Below, one piece after another: positions 34,653 to 46,400 of a stretch of 64,000 nt of DNA; positions within the stretch are counted from its first letter, which is position 1; every line of letters starts with the position of its first letter. A program made the translations under genes and the position numbers. The notes beneath the pieces were generated by a model, which worked only from the letters and a program-made list of their open reading frames with translations, was not told where the DNA came from and did no database searches. The stretch is from NCBI GenBank assembly GCA_944472135.2, contig OX235267.1:19637452-19701451 (forward strand). The letters are read 5' to 3'. This stretch comes from Trichobilharzia regenti. Lineage: Eukaryota > Platyhelminthes > Trematoda > Strigeidida > Schistosomatidae.

Positions 34653-35819
34653 CTAGGGAAAGATAAATTATAAAAAAATGACTTCTTAATACTCGTACAA
34701 CATGTAAGAGTACCTCACTTATTTATGAATTTACTCATAAAACTCTGACGTTATCAAACGTTGTAACATTCAGTATCCAATATGAAAGCTTAGTAAATAC
34801 TGAACAATTCTTACTTATATCCTGAATAGCTTACCTTTTGTGTTATTTCAGAGTGAATTATACATTCATTCAATAAACGTATGCAGAAATTAAAGATTAT
34901 AAAGTTGAATATGCGTCTAATATCAAGTTTCTTTTGACTCATGGATCGATCATTTTAACTACCGTGATAAGAGATTCACTAATGTTTTAAACTGGTACTA
35001 TTAAACAGTTTAAGACAAAATTAAAACATTTTGCTTTCGGTATCCATCTCACTTAGATTATAATACTCAAATTCAAACCAAATTTTGTATATTTTCTGTA
35101 GCCAACTATCAGGTAGTAGTGCTATTTGCTTGAAACACTGTACATCAGAAGTTCACTTCGAACATTTTGCATATGAATGCAAAGACTGAGACATAAGTTC
35201 AGGCAGCTCAAGAATGTGTTCGGAGTTTAAATGCTAAAGTATCGATGAAATGCACTGTAGGAATATCATTAAAAAAATACTTTATCATTGTATACAATAC
35301 TATCAAAGGAAATGTACTTATAACTCAGCACTGTGATCAGTCGATTTCCTTACGAGGCGTAAACACGTTGTTAAAAACTTGAGTAAACCAGCCTCAAAAT
35401 ATGTTCATAATTAGCGGTGACAGTATCTGGATTGAACAATATGATATTTTTATTGACAACTATTCTCTAAAAACTTCAACGTTTGGTAAACAGTCAATAA
35501 GTCAATAATAAGTAATTTTATGTATATTGCTTTTCACATTAAGTTTATGAATATTTTTATACGGAAGTCATGGAATTCATTATAAATCTGTTATTTGAAT
35601 AATTGTTCATATATGTAGTTTAGAGATCAGTGACACAGAATGCATACATTAGCATAAGTAGTTTATCAAGTGTGAAATAGTTGGCATATTTTGTAACGAT
35701 AAGCGTACACTTTTAAATTCTGCATCACTGATTTAGTTGTTCTTTGAGCAGAACTCATTGCGCCGTAAAACAGTACCATATCTCAGGCGCCTACTATCAA
35801 CGATGATCTCCTTGCTTGC

Positions 35820-36655
35820 AGTAGACTAGATCGTGCAACAAACCTTGGGGAAACCACAAGAAGACCACAGAAGACTTGAACTTCGCCGATGATCTATTTC
35901 CACTACTACATAAAGCCGAAGATCCACGGGAGAAAATCGATGCGTTGGCGAAAAAAGCGACGAAGACAGGACTTTAAAAGCACACACAGAAGACATGAGT
36001 GAATAGGACAACTGACCAAGGACAAGAAGCATCAGTCACCATCAACGGGAGAAATTCGAAGCAAGTCAATTTTTCCACTTATCTAGGCAGCATCGTTTAA
36101 AGTCCAGTTGACAGTACGAATGGGAATATCAAAGGCAGGATCAGAAAAACAAGACAAACCTTCATTAGTCTGGAATTAGAATAGAAAGCTGCTACACATA
36201 GCATAAAGGACAAGAACCGAATTTTCTACACTGTTGCCCAATAAGTTCTATATTGTTAATAGACTTGTCATGCTCATCACTAAGAGCATTTCCAAAATGT
36301 TGCGAACATTTACCAACGGTCGAATATAACTCAGCAGAAAGGATTAGAAACAAGGAACTATGGCAATGAACCAACCAAGAATTTACTCCTGAAAAAAATA
36401 TGCGGAAGGAAATAGAGATGGACTGGATTCACACTGAGAAGATCATTGACCGATACGCCTCGCGACGTCGTGGATCGGAAAACAAGTGGGAAAAGACGAG
36501 TTGGGCGTTGATCCGAGGATGATATGGTGGAAATGAGAGCTTATGGCCAATCGTCGGGCAAGATATGAAGAGCTGCAGGAAACATGTTGAATTGGTGATG
36601 TGGTGTTGGAACCCTATGTCCCACTTAGAACCGAAAGAGTAATAATAAAAATAAT
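35820..36655 (+). pseudogene. RTE-clade LINE relic, RT C-terminal half
   Basis: A sense-oriented RTE remnant, starting just before motif C (LNFADD near 35879-35897). It continues with ASVTINGRN, a thumb region with KNRIFYTVAQ, RKTSGKRRVGR near the end, and a 3' end with CCCTATGTCCCACTTAGAAC followed by an A/T-rich repeat tail. Stops and frameshifts are frequent. Comparison with 59024-62220 shows the same order of blocks. Confidence 0.75.
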
Positions 36656-36860
36656 ACTAATGATAATATAATTAGGTGGAAAGAGAGGTTAATCAGTAGA
36701 GCTTTGTTAATCGATTCAGCACCGCATACTTGCAATCGGGATGACGTAACACCTACACCGGAGATGTGAGGAGTGGCAAGAAACAACAAAAGGCATTGTA
36801 GAGACAGAAAGAGAAAAAATATTTATGAGACAAAATATGAACACGTGTGACTAAATAGAA

Positions 36861-36945
36861 ATGATTATGAGCAATAATGCATGCTCGAAACGTCATCCGG
36901 TTGTTAATGCTGCATCACTGTGTGATCATTAAAATAAACTTATCT
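36861..36945 (+). repeat. Dispersed hairpin-GAAACGTC repeat, copy d
   Basis: Reads GATTATGAGCAATAATGCAT, then GCTCGAAACGTCATCCGG. The GAGC...GCTC hairpin and GAAACGTC are intact here. It lies 200 bp downstream of the RTE relic end. Confidence 0.55.
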
Positions 36946-37394
36946 AATATGGAAGTACATTCTACCATAGTGTTCAAGTCTTACACTTACATTATTAATA
37001 ATAATCTCAATCTAATCTGTTAATAAAGTAATGCACTTGGATAGGACATTATTATTTTTTTATTAGATTTAAGGATGACTACCTCTAGAATCGTAATAAA
37101 GACGACATAAATTTTATAACTGTATGCACATTTATTCTTTTGAAAAATCTGATAACAGAAATCCCATCTAAAGACATATTTATATATGGATTCGAAACTC
37201 AGATGATTTCCACCATATGTACACAATGCTGACCATGGAAAGAGATGTCTGTGTCACGTGGTATTAGGTAGAGAAACACTAAGAGCAGGCCTATCCCTAA
37301 AAGTTTGTCGCAAAAAACTCTAGCTAATTTTGACACTCTTCTTCTTTGTCCTACATGGGACCCGTCATCTGAGTGTACCTGCATCCTCCATTCA

Positions 37395-37440
37395 GTGATG
37401 GTGTCCCAACTGGAGCTTGAACCCAGTATCCATCGTATCT
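37395..37440 (-). repeat. tRNA-like fragment
   Basis: Minus strand contains GGATACTGGGTTCAAGCTCC, with a box B-like GGTTCAAGCTCC. It resembles the centre of the folded element at 23794. Probably an old SINE piece. Confidence 0.35.
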
Positions 37441-37694
37441 GGATTCCTTTGCCAGTCACTGTACACCAAAATATTTCAACTTAATCCTCAGACATCGTCG
37501 AAGCAAAGAGAGCCGTCATATCAATACAGGCTGCACACTTCAGGAAGTCAGCTAACGCGAAAATCAAATTGGAATTAAAAATAAATATATTAGATGGTAA
37601 TAGACAGTTGACAGGAAGCGTTAGACCTAGATTTCGTGCTTCTTGCCACTTGTCAACAAAGCAAATATGCAGACCTGAAGGAACTTATCTTATT

Positions 37695-37762
37695 GCTGTG
37701 ATTCAAACCCGCGTCACAGAGTTCTGCAGTCAGAGACGTTACCACTGAGCTATTAGGGCTCG
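37695..37762 (-). repeat. tRNA-Cys-like SINE head
   Basis: The minus strand has TAGCTCAGTGGTAACG (D arm, box A), CTGACTGCAGAA (anticodon arm with GCA) and GCGGGTTTGAATCAC (T arm, box B). These agree with a cysteine tRNA. The acceptor strands do not pair, so it is a tRNA-derived repeat head and not a working gene. Confidence 0.6.
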
Positions 37763-37792
37763 CGATGGAGCTTCTGTAGGACTGTATTTGAT

Positions 37793-37988
37793 ACTAGTAA
37801 CTAGTGTGATGTATGTAGTGCTTTCTTTGGAGCAGCTTCCAGCCGATTGCCTCCAACCATATAATCTCACCAAACCAATGTGTACCATAACAGCGAGCTA
37901 CCGATAATGGTGGCCACAATGCAAACCTCACTGATAGAATTCAGTCTGCCGCGAAGAGAGGCCTAGACACATCACACTAGTTACTAGT
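37793..37988. mobile_element. Small terminal-inverted-repeat element
   Basis: Perfect 20-bp inverted ends, ACTAGTAACTAGTGTGATGT (37793-37812) and its reverse complement (37969-37988). With two mismatches the match extends to 26 bp. The 196-bp unit has no ORF and could be a MITE. No clear target duplication. It begins 31 bp beyond the tRNA-Cys-like head. Confidence 0.65.
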
Positions 37989-37994
37989 GTCCAC

Positions 37995-38630
37995 TCAAAG
38001 TAAAAATAAATATAGAAAAAATAGGCATTTAGACATTTAGAAAACAGAAAGATTGAGCGAAAAAATATTTACTTTTCAATTAGATCCTGGCTCTAATCTA
38101 ATATATATAGCATTTTTTTACAATACACAACGCTTTACCAATCAAGTGGCGATATGTTTGTTAACAATAATTAGTCATTGTCAAAATGTCAACGAGTCGA
38201 TAATTAACGAAGAAAATCAATACACACTTAAAAGGTAGAAATGGTTAGAATAAATTTATTTAATTTTACAAGGATAACGTGTAATTAAAGATGAAGTAGT
38301 CAAAATAAATAAAAAATAAAATAATTTGGACAATTATAATTTTTATAATTTTAGCGGTTTAGGGGGAGGGGGGCGAAGTAGTTTGGTTTATACATTCATG
38401 GCCAAGGTAAGGAAATTGGCTGTACAAATTTCTTCTGAACACACAGGTTTGGCTTCTTCAGTTGGATCCATGTTGCTTCAGCTGTCTGTAGAAGACGAAC
38501 TCGTAGAGCAAAATTAAGATTAGTAGGAATGCGATAAATAGTTTTAAATGCAGTATTAACTTCAACCTTATGCTCTATATCTACAAGGTGTGCTGAAATA
38601 GAGCTACACGGTCCTTCCTTAACCATGTTG
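37995..38630 (-). pseudogene. Penelope-like element, short 3' copy
   Basis: Nearly identical to 27776-28400 but shorter. Its coding part holds only the end of the GIY-YIG endonuclease region (from SAHLVDIEHKVEV to VQKKFVQPISLPWP, 38396-38626). The 3' flank repeats the hammerhead-like fold at 38055-38093. Beyond 38630 it is joined to a SINE-like fragment. High similarity to the 27.8 kb copy indicates a shared recent source. Confidence 0.85.
38055..38093 (-). ncRNA. Hammerhead-derived fold in PLE terminal region
   Basis: Same 39-nt GAGC...GAAA...GCTC arrangement as at 27824-27862, with the same altered core. Confidence 0.4.
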
Positions 38631-38639
38631 GATGATATT

Positions 38640-38790
38640 CTTCATCCAGCAGAGTATTTTCCAGCAATTATGAAAACTCTCAAAATACCAATTTCGTCAA
38701 AGAGGACGAAACAGCTGTCCAGTACTCCCAGGTTTTCCAGTAGTTCTCTAACCGATATCAGCGCATGATGAAATCCCGTAACTTTTGTCG
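38640..38790 (-). repeat. SINE-like fragment related to 23794
   Basis: Minus strand reads GGATTTCATCATGCGCTGAT and GGGAGTACTGGACAGCTGTT, matching the first arm of the folded element at 23794-24001. Confidence 0.6.
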
Positions 38791-39039
38791 ACGAGATTAA
38801 TCCGAATATGAAAACAGTGAGAGAACCACGCCAACACATAATATAAATTTCTATTGTAAATGCTTTAAAATTCATAAAAGTCAACATTCAAAAGTGAACA
38901 ACATGCAATAAATTAATTTTTTACAGTCATTTATTACAATCCAACGTACTATAAAATTAATTCAAGTGTTCAGAATATATGCATATATTCATCTAAGCCC
39001 CTAAAACATACGAAAAGTGATGTCACCAATTTAAATGTA

Positions 39040-39335
39040 CACATGGCTACACATACATAGGGAGGATTCGCCTATCTTTGCAAGAAAGGGTTTCAGAAGC
39101 AAATGGAATCCCCAGAACCCATTAATGATGAGAACAGACGACCTATCTCTTCTATTATGAAACATATTATAGAGGCAGGACATAAAAGTGATGTTTACGT
39201 CTTTTAAACCTATTTATTGAACGTGTTTGGGGCGTTTCTCAAAGCTTGTGGAAGCCCTAGCGATTCAGAAGTCTAAACCACCTATGTGCGTTCTAAAACG
39301 ATTCGTCATCACATTGAACCTTCCTCGGTGAACTT
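39040..39335 (+). pseudogene. Penelope-like GIY-YIG endonuclease relic
   Basis: The plus strand gives YTYIGRIRLSLQERVSEANG, then stops and a frameshift, and later LVEALAIQKSKPPMCVLKRF and ITLNLP. These are the YIG motif and the C-terminal block of the PLE endonuclease domain. It belongs to a different PLE subfamily from the copies at 27.8 and 38.0 kb. Confidence 0.7.
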
Positions 39336-40914
39336 CGTTTTGATACTACGGCAGATGTACTGTTACCCTAATACTTTGGCTCTGTGATCTCTAATGTTAT
39401 TTTGACCTTCAATATATCATTTTAACTTGAACCATGTCCATTTTCTCACCTCTCAACTCTTTACTACTTTCATACATATATTTCTGTGACAAGCATGTGT
39501 GTGATCAGATTGTTCGAAATGTGTTGTGCAGATATATCATTTCATAAAGAGAACTCTCTTTGTTTTTTTAAAGATGAAACATATAAAGTATTTATTTTAG
39601 AAACTGATGTTCTCCAAAACCCTTAAATTTACGTTCACTGAAATACAAAAGGGACCCGAATAACTGACAAGTGTTATGATTACTGATTCGGCCTTCTATT
39701 GAACAAAAGCTGAAAATGGGAAGCACGACGTGATTAATTGTGATTGATTCATGCACGATATTTTGCACACCAGTATCAGATAATTTCTCTGTATGTCTCA
39801 GTGTGGGTGGCAATGCATAAGATAAGACTTCTAGGCTGTATTTAATAAGACAAATGAAAAGGCAGTGACTGGTTGTAACAAATCGAATACAGAAAATTGA
39901 AACAATGGAGAAAGCTCTCACGGTATGCTTCCATTGTACGACTTCATCTGGAATTGACAACCTGGGTTTTATCTGCAATGAGATGTGAAGAAGTTTATAA
40001 CTTATACATTCATGATGCAGAACAGTGAGCACTGCTCTATTTTCAATCTCTGATACATACATGCATTACTCTTGACAGGTAATTTGTAAAGTGTTAATTC
40101 CGGTTACCCTCATACATTAGGAATATGATATATAACGAAACGTATCCTCATTACATATATATATAGTATACACACTAAAATTGACTAGGCGATGTCTCCA
40201 AAAATAACAAATGGCGATACTGAGTTAGTACTCGAGAGAAAATTTATTCTAATTAGTGACTAATATTATTCTAGTAACAGGTTTTGTTAGTGAGTGGATC
40301 CAGGGGTAACCGAATTTCTCAATATCACTAACTAAGGACTTTTTCTGTTCATACCAAGAATGACCAAAAACAAAAATGGTATACTGCTAACTGCCGAACT
40401 GTAATATTAGTGTATAGTGAATTCCCGCTTCTGTACTTATACTTGGCAACTATCGAAGGAATTTAGACGGCGTATACACACGTATGCGTTCAGATTCATC
40501 ATTTTTGAGTCGATCGAATCAATAAATATTATTGCTAGGATCATTTATAGATTAAATGATATTTTATCTCGTCTGGAATATTACTATGAGTACCATTTCG
40601 TAAAATGAAAATTGGTCCGTCAATTTTACGAAATAGTCTGTTTTCTTTGTTTACCCAATCTTTCAGATTAGGTGTTATTTACTCACATATTGATCAATAA
40701 GTTTCATTTACATCTATACAAAAATAAAAAATGTGATCTTTTAGGTAAAGATATCCTTGCGTGTGCAAACGTCTTGAGCAAATAGGTGTTAGAGTTTGTT
40801 TTTTGTTTCATTATTTTATTTAATCAAAAAAAATTATTCATTCTGATTCATCCACTTTGTTGAAGACACCTTACAAGTGTTAAATTCTTCAGTAACTAAG
40901 AGATCATCACTCTG
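39336..40914. other. Unannotated AT-rich DNA, upstream of MEG-B
   Basis: Nothing certain. A 156-codon minus-strand open frame (39592-40062) has no family signature and was not accepted as a gene. The promoter of MEG-B would lie toward the right end; no convincing core promoter motif was identified. Confidence 0.35.
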
Positions 40915-40990
40915 ATGGACAAATATCTCTACTTCTTTATTCCCTTCTTGCTTACTTCAGTCAGCCTGAACATAACACTGGCAGGTGAAG
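40915..40990 (+). CDS. MEG-B exon 1: signal peptide
   Basis: ATG opens 25 codons plus one base. Residues 5-23 form a hydrophobic stretch with an Ala-Gly cleavage context (TLAGE). The exon ends GAAG and is followed at once by GTAAGT, a perfect donor, leaving phase 1. A first exon consisting of just a signal peptide is characteristic of schistosome micro-exon genes. The open frame continues into the intron to 41103, but that part is probably intronic. Confidence 0.75.
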
Positions 40991-43426
40991 GTAAGTTCAA
41001 CAGTTATAAAGTGTATTTCAATGAATATTATTTGACGAAGCTGCTTTTAAATACTGACAAAATATCCACATATTCACTACAAGTGCTTTTTTCCTATGTT
41101 TGAAGATTGAAAGTAATCAGACAACAGAGCATTCGTAATGTATGAAGCAAATGCAGATTACCATTGTTAGAGATTTTCTCACTCAAACATCATACAAGAT
41201 TGAATATAGTCATCAGTATCCAGTATCAGCAAAAAAATAACCCATACTAATAAGTAAAAACTTAAATGCGACTTGGTTTTTGTTCTCAAGCCATTTTTTG
41301 AGTGAGCGACAATAGAAACTGAATAATATGACTGGAGATAATCTTATTATTAATGATGACGTAAGTAACTCTTCAGAAAGTCCTACATTTTAAGAACTTA
41401 TCGAAAGGTGTTTCTGCTAACGGAGTGAAAGGATTTTATGAGGGTTGAACTATAGTAGGACCATTGATGGAGTCAGAATAATGAAGATGATCGTGTCAAT
41501 AATCCTTTTATCTAGAAGAGATAAGTTATATTGACAACTCAGTTACTACACATGGTCAATGCGGCTGATTAAGAGTTCACTTGATCTTCTTAACTTTAGT
41601 GATATTAATGATTAAATTTATTCAACGAAAGCTGGTATGCTGTATTCAAAAGTTAAGATCATTTGCAACACTGAAGCATTATCAAACAAACAACAAATAT
41701 GAATAAAGCAGAATTATTCCAAGTCTCTGCTGTCTTTCCACACAATTACTCTTTTCCTGTATTGCCTCCCACAATCTGAAGTCAAATTCACAAAATAAAT
41801 ATTGCAGTTTCATCATTTTTTTATGATTATTTATGCTCACTTAAGTTGATTATTTTAATATACTACAACAAGCAATCACGGTGTCTAAAATAAGCACTCG
41901 TAGTGTTGACCTAAAGAAATTTGTCACTTTGAGTTCTAATGGAACTTCAAGTTTTTAAAATTTCAGTGCCAGTGGCATTTTTTTAAGCAGTGCAGTTCTT
42001 AGTTCCATACCAAATCTTCCCTCACACCGAAGCTTACTGGAATTTAGTAAACTAGGTGAGATTTATGAGTGAAATGACTGGGAATCGAACCCAAACCTCG
42101 AGCATGATTGACTAGCATTCTACAAATCCATTATAAAGCGCATATTCAGTATATAATGGATATATGTTAAGGTGAATGTTATGACAGGTTTAAATGATAG
42201 TACAAGCTTTTTGCTGTACAAAGACCTACATTCTATCACTTTTATTTATTTGTTAAGGTAACAAACATCTGTGAAATTCACTGATAATGAATAAGTTTTA
42301 TGAAGAGGATCCGTGAGTCGGTGGTTCAAGGCTGGAATACCCAATAGCCACATAAGTAGTTGGCTCGGGGGAGATCACAGACCAACGCAATTCTAAATCT
42401 CGCTAAGCCATTAGTGACCCCGGTTTAGGGGGAAGGTTGAGTGTAAGGCTAGCAAACTCAGTCCGTAGTAACACAAGTGCTACTGAAGCTCTAGTGCTTA
42501 AAGCCCTATACTCCACTCAGAACGCAAAGGAATGAGATAATAATATAATGCAGAGAATCCGTGTTGAAGACAATAACCATATAAGAATTAGATAAAGCTC
42601 TAGAAACTGAGTTTTTATTCTTATTACATGGAATCCTTAAAGTAGCTTAAAATTAAATGAGGACAAAAATTGTGAAGATAGTGTAAATCATGCCTTCCTA
42701 ATGCATTAGTAGTTCTTGTGTTGTTAAAACCTACGTCTCACAGGAATGTTAAATTACTTTACATACAAATTACAAATGCAATTTGATTTTTTCAGAAAAA
42801 TCACCCAGTAGCATTCGTGAGTTTACAATCTGTTATATTTTATAACATATAAATTAACTTATACTCCAGGGGGAGAGGAGTAGTCAGTGAATTCTAATTT
42901 AGGCCTAGTGTTCTTATAGCTTTCACAGTTAAAATGGTGTCTGTGAAACGTTTGCGAATTGTAGAATGAATTGCTTTATTAAAATTATATTTTTCTCATG
43001 GAATAAACATATTGTGAAGAATAGTTGTGATAATAGGCAGCAATTTCACTCGATTATTACCAAAGAAGAAGAAAACCACTGAAAATATAATTTTAATAAA
43101 TTTGTCATTATGGCTCTTTTTTTGCTAATCTATGTTTATCAATTGAATTTTGCTGTAGAAGGTATATGCCATGTCTCAGTTAAAGTGAATTCAACGGATT
43201 ATAAAATGTAACTGCTTGCCGGTTGACAAGAAAAGGACATATCTATTGGAGAGATTGATGGTGTGTAATTATTTTACTATTTGAAAATAGTTATTACAAT
43301 ACGTTTGTAAAGACTGAGCACTGTTATAATTCTGTATCAGTTTGTTAGTTAAATATGTCACAGATAAGAACAGTATTACTCACCGGATGATGCATCAAAT
43401 ATAACGTTTTATTCATAAGCATATCA

Positions 43427-43465
<39 letters not shown>

Positions 43466-46400
43466 CAACGAGTTTCGTGCTGAAAACACTTCCCAAACTG
43501 AAAGTGTAAACAGTTTTATGACAGTCAACAAACAGGAATGTTAGCGAATGTATGCAAGCATTGTTTGTCATTCAGAGTTCTTAATAATACCAACCAAGTG
43601 GACAGAAATAGGCGTAATGTAATGAATATCAGGAAATAATTCATATGACATGTGTCACAAGGGACGAACTTGTGCATTTGCTTTGCACTTACTAGTGGTC
43701 TCTAACAGTGCATATCGTATATTCCTAACAGTTCATCCATTGATGCTGAAATGGCCAAAGTTCATATTAACAAAGGCAGATAAGTTTTTTTGAGCATATA
43801 TGTAAGTGTTCTGCAGAATAAAAAAGTGTTTTTCAGAATCCAACATCATAGATGATAAAAACAAAATCATATGAATGCTATTGGTTAAACAGAAGCAACT
43901 GTGCGAAGGTTACCCAATGATAAAGAAAGTGAGCAACTTTACTCGGCTTTAGTCCGTACTATAATCGGAAACGATGTCATCATGTGTATACAAGAAGGCA
44001 ACAATTCAAATTGCTAACAGAATAACTTCTGAGATTCTGCAGGTTTCAATCTCTCGATATAAGAATAAAACTTGTGCACTGTGATAGAGTATAATCCCAT
44101 TATTGGTAAAATTTGTTTTGATAAAGTCTCATAGTGTTATACAGTAAAACGTACTGATGACGTTTCGAGCACAATTTATTGCTCATAATCCTATCAAGGA
44201 TACAATCTTCCGAATCTTTCTTTATTTATAGCGTTAATTCTTAAGAGTTTCACTAGCTGCTTACCACCTGACTTGGCGAATTCTTCATATATTTTAAAGA
44301 GGAGTTCCTGGTAAATTTTTTCTCATATTCATAGATACATAACAACCTACTTTTGTATTAATTTTTTTCTGTGTGAAGTATGATCGCTAAACCAAGTGGA
44401 GCAAGAAGGCTTTTGCTTATTGTAGCTGTTGATACCATCAAATCAGCAGGAACCCATAAGCCTTGCTTGAGTCTATCACCAAGATATATTTGAGATCGTA
44501 ATTAAAGGTATGCAGCCTTCGAGATATAAAACGATGTCACTAAGAACTGAAGTTATTAATCTTAACACTTTTATCAATAAATTTTCCTTAAATATATTAT
44601 CCGGATATAATTCATTGAGACGCCTATTCGTTAAAACAAACTGCCGTTCAACAGAGGTCCCTACAACAACTAGCCCCCAAGTGACATGTAAGTTTATATT
44701 TTTAACATTAAATGCTTATTTTGGCATGAAATACTTTGATCAGCACACTACATTAATCACATCGCACTGACGATTACGTTTATTTACATCAATAGTAATT
44801 AATGTTTCTTATAATTGCAATAAATTATTTGTGCATTAGACAAATTAATGGCAGTCACTTAAAGTAATCATTACTTGTTGTTTCAAGATCTAATATTTCT
44901 GGTTATGAAGTTACGACAAAAATAAATTTAAGTACAATACAAGTTTTCAAGATAATAAAGTGCCCTTAGTCATAAGTAAATTGAAGTACTCTGTTCAGTT
45001 AATAATTTCGTACAAACCAATATAAGTTGGTCCACGTCTTCTTAAAATATTCTGATTTAAATTTAATTATGAATGAACTTATCAACCAGAGGATCATTAG
45101 GAAAGTTGGAGCAAAGCACAGATGCTTTTTTTCTGCATTTGGTACTCCACCAGTATACGATCAAACTCAGGGATGTTAGGTTGTGGGACCAGCATATAAC
45201 ACTTAAGAAAATGTTCAAATTCAACTGGCTTAACTGATGTTTTTGGACCTTGTGTAGAGAGACGTAAATCAAATCGGTTGTGAAGGCAGCTTCGCTGTAT
45301 TCTAAAATGGCAGCAATCAAACAGTGTGGGGAAATGGATTCTTATCCTAGATTTAGAGCATAAGGATTATAGGCTTCACCTTTCATGACATCGAAGGCAC
45401 GCACTACTGGAGAGCTATAGAATAAGAGGAAGCGACTATCAAATTTCTCTTAGTCTTCAAAGACTTAGAAATCAACTGTAACTTCCTTAAATTCCTTTTG
45501 TTTGTGAACGTTTAATTCAGAATTAATGAATAAGCAAATGAATTGACTGAATCATCAGTTAACAGTACAAAGTAGTACGTACCTCATATTCCCGATATAA
45601 CATGATAATAAATTATCACGTTACTCTAAACATGATTATCTTCAGTGGTAATAACTTTTTTTATGAAACTTCGAACATCAATGTACTGATTCAAGTATGA
45701 ATACTTGAAATTTTTTTAAAATTTATATGGTTTGTGTGAAATCGATCTGTGGAAACTTTTCTTAAATAGTAATCAGAACAATACAGAATATTATAAATGC
45801 AGTTATTTCTAACTGGTGTCGAAATCTCCTAATATTTAATACTAGAAACAGATCACGGGACTGCACCGACATTCAGTTGATATTCATATTCCTAGGGTTG
45901 TAAAAAGCAGACGAAAATGTCAGTCAGCAAATTTTAAGTGACATCGGTTAGCTTATTCACCTCTTCGCATTAATTTGTAATTTTTATAAGCTGTTTAGAC
46001 ATTTTCGAACCATGCACATTTTGATACAAACAATATTTTCATCTCATCGTAAAAGCATATCGTCGTTTTCTTGTCTGTATTGTACTTGATGAATCCTGCA
46101 CCACTTTTTAAAACTTAGTCTGATCAATGTAACAGAACGAATATGTAATGAACAAAACAGATTATTAATAGAGGCCTACCAAACCTAGAAGTTTGTTAAA
46201 GGACTATAGTAAAACCTTCTAAAAAGTAAAGGTTAGAGGCGAACAGACATAGGACCAAGATGAATACATTTTTCTCACCAATAAGCAGTCTTTAATAAGC
46301 TGTATCTGCAATATTAAAACAGTTGAAGTCAACTTAATAGTTTGAATCCCAACTATCCGATAGGTTGTCGGGATAGTTAAAACTAACCTACTAGGGTCAT

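Noticed and set aside
34851..34877. 27-nt symmetric micro-exon candidate (TTTCAG ... GTATGC)
   Set aside because: In phase 1 it gives TGA at once and in phase 2 a TAA. It fits only phase 0, which disagrees with the other exons. At most it could be a terminal exon.
37695..37762. Functional tRNA-Cys gene
   Set aside because: D, anticodon and T arms are recognisable, but the acceptor strands do not pair and the sequence continues without a terminator, as in a SINE head.
32765..39335. One PLE split by a 5-kb insertion (frame stops at GGTYI near 33800 and resumes at TYIGR near 39045)
   Set aside because: Attractive because both breaks fall at the same motif. However, the left element has its own inverted terminal repeat at 34272-34330, so it ends there, and the right relic is better explained as a separate copy.
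39592..40062. 156-codon minus-strand open frame
   Set aside because: It is the longest unexplained frame, but shows no domain motif, no repeat similarity that I recognise and no splice context. At this base composition one such frame in 64 kb is not surprising.
44145..44180. Plus-strand hammerhead starting CTGATGACGTTTCGAGC
   Set aside because: CTGATGA is present in this single copy only. No GAAA box follows, and the complementary strand reading (GAAACGTC) is the conserved one across copies.
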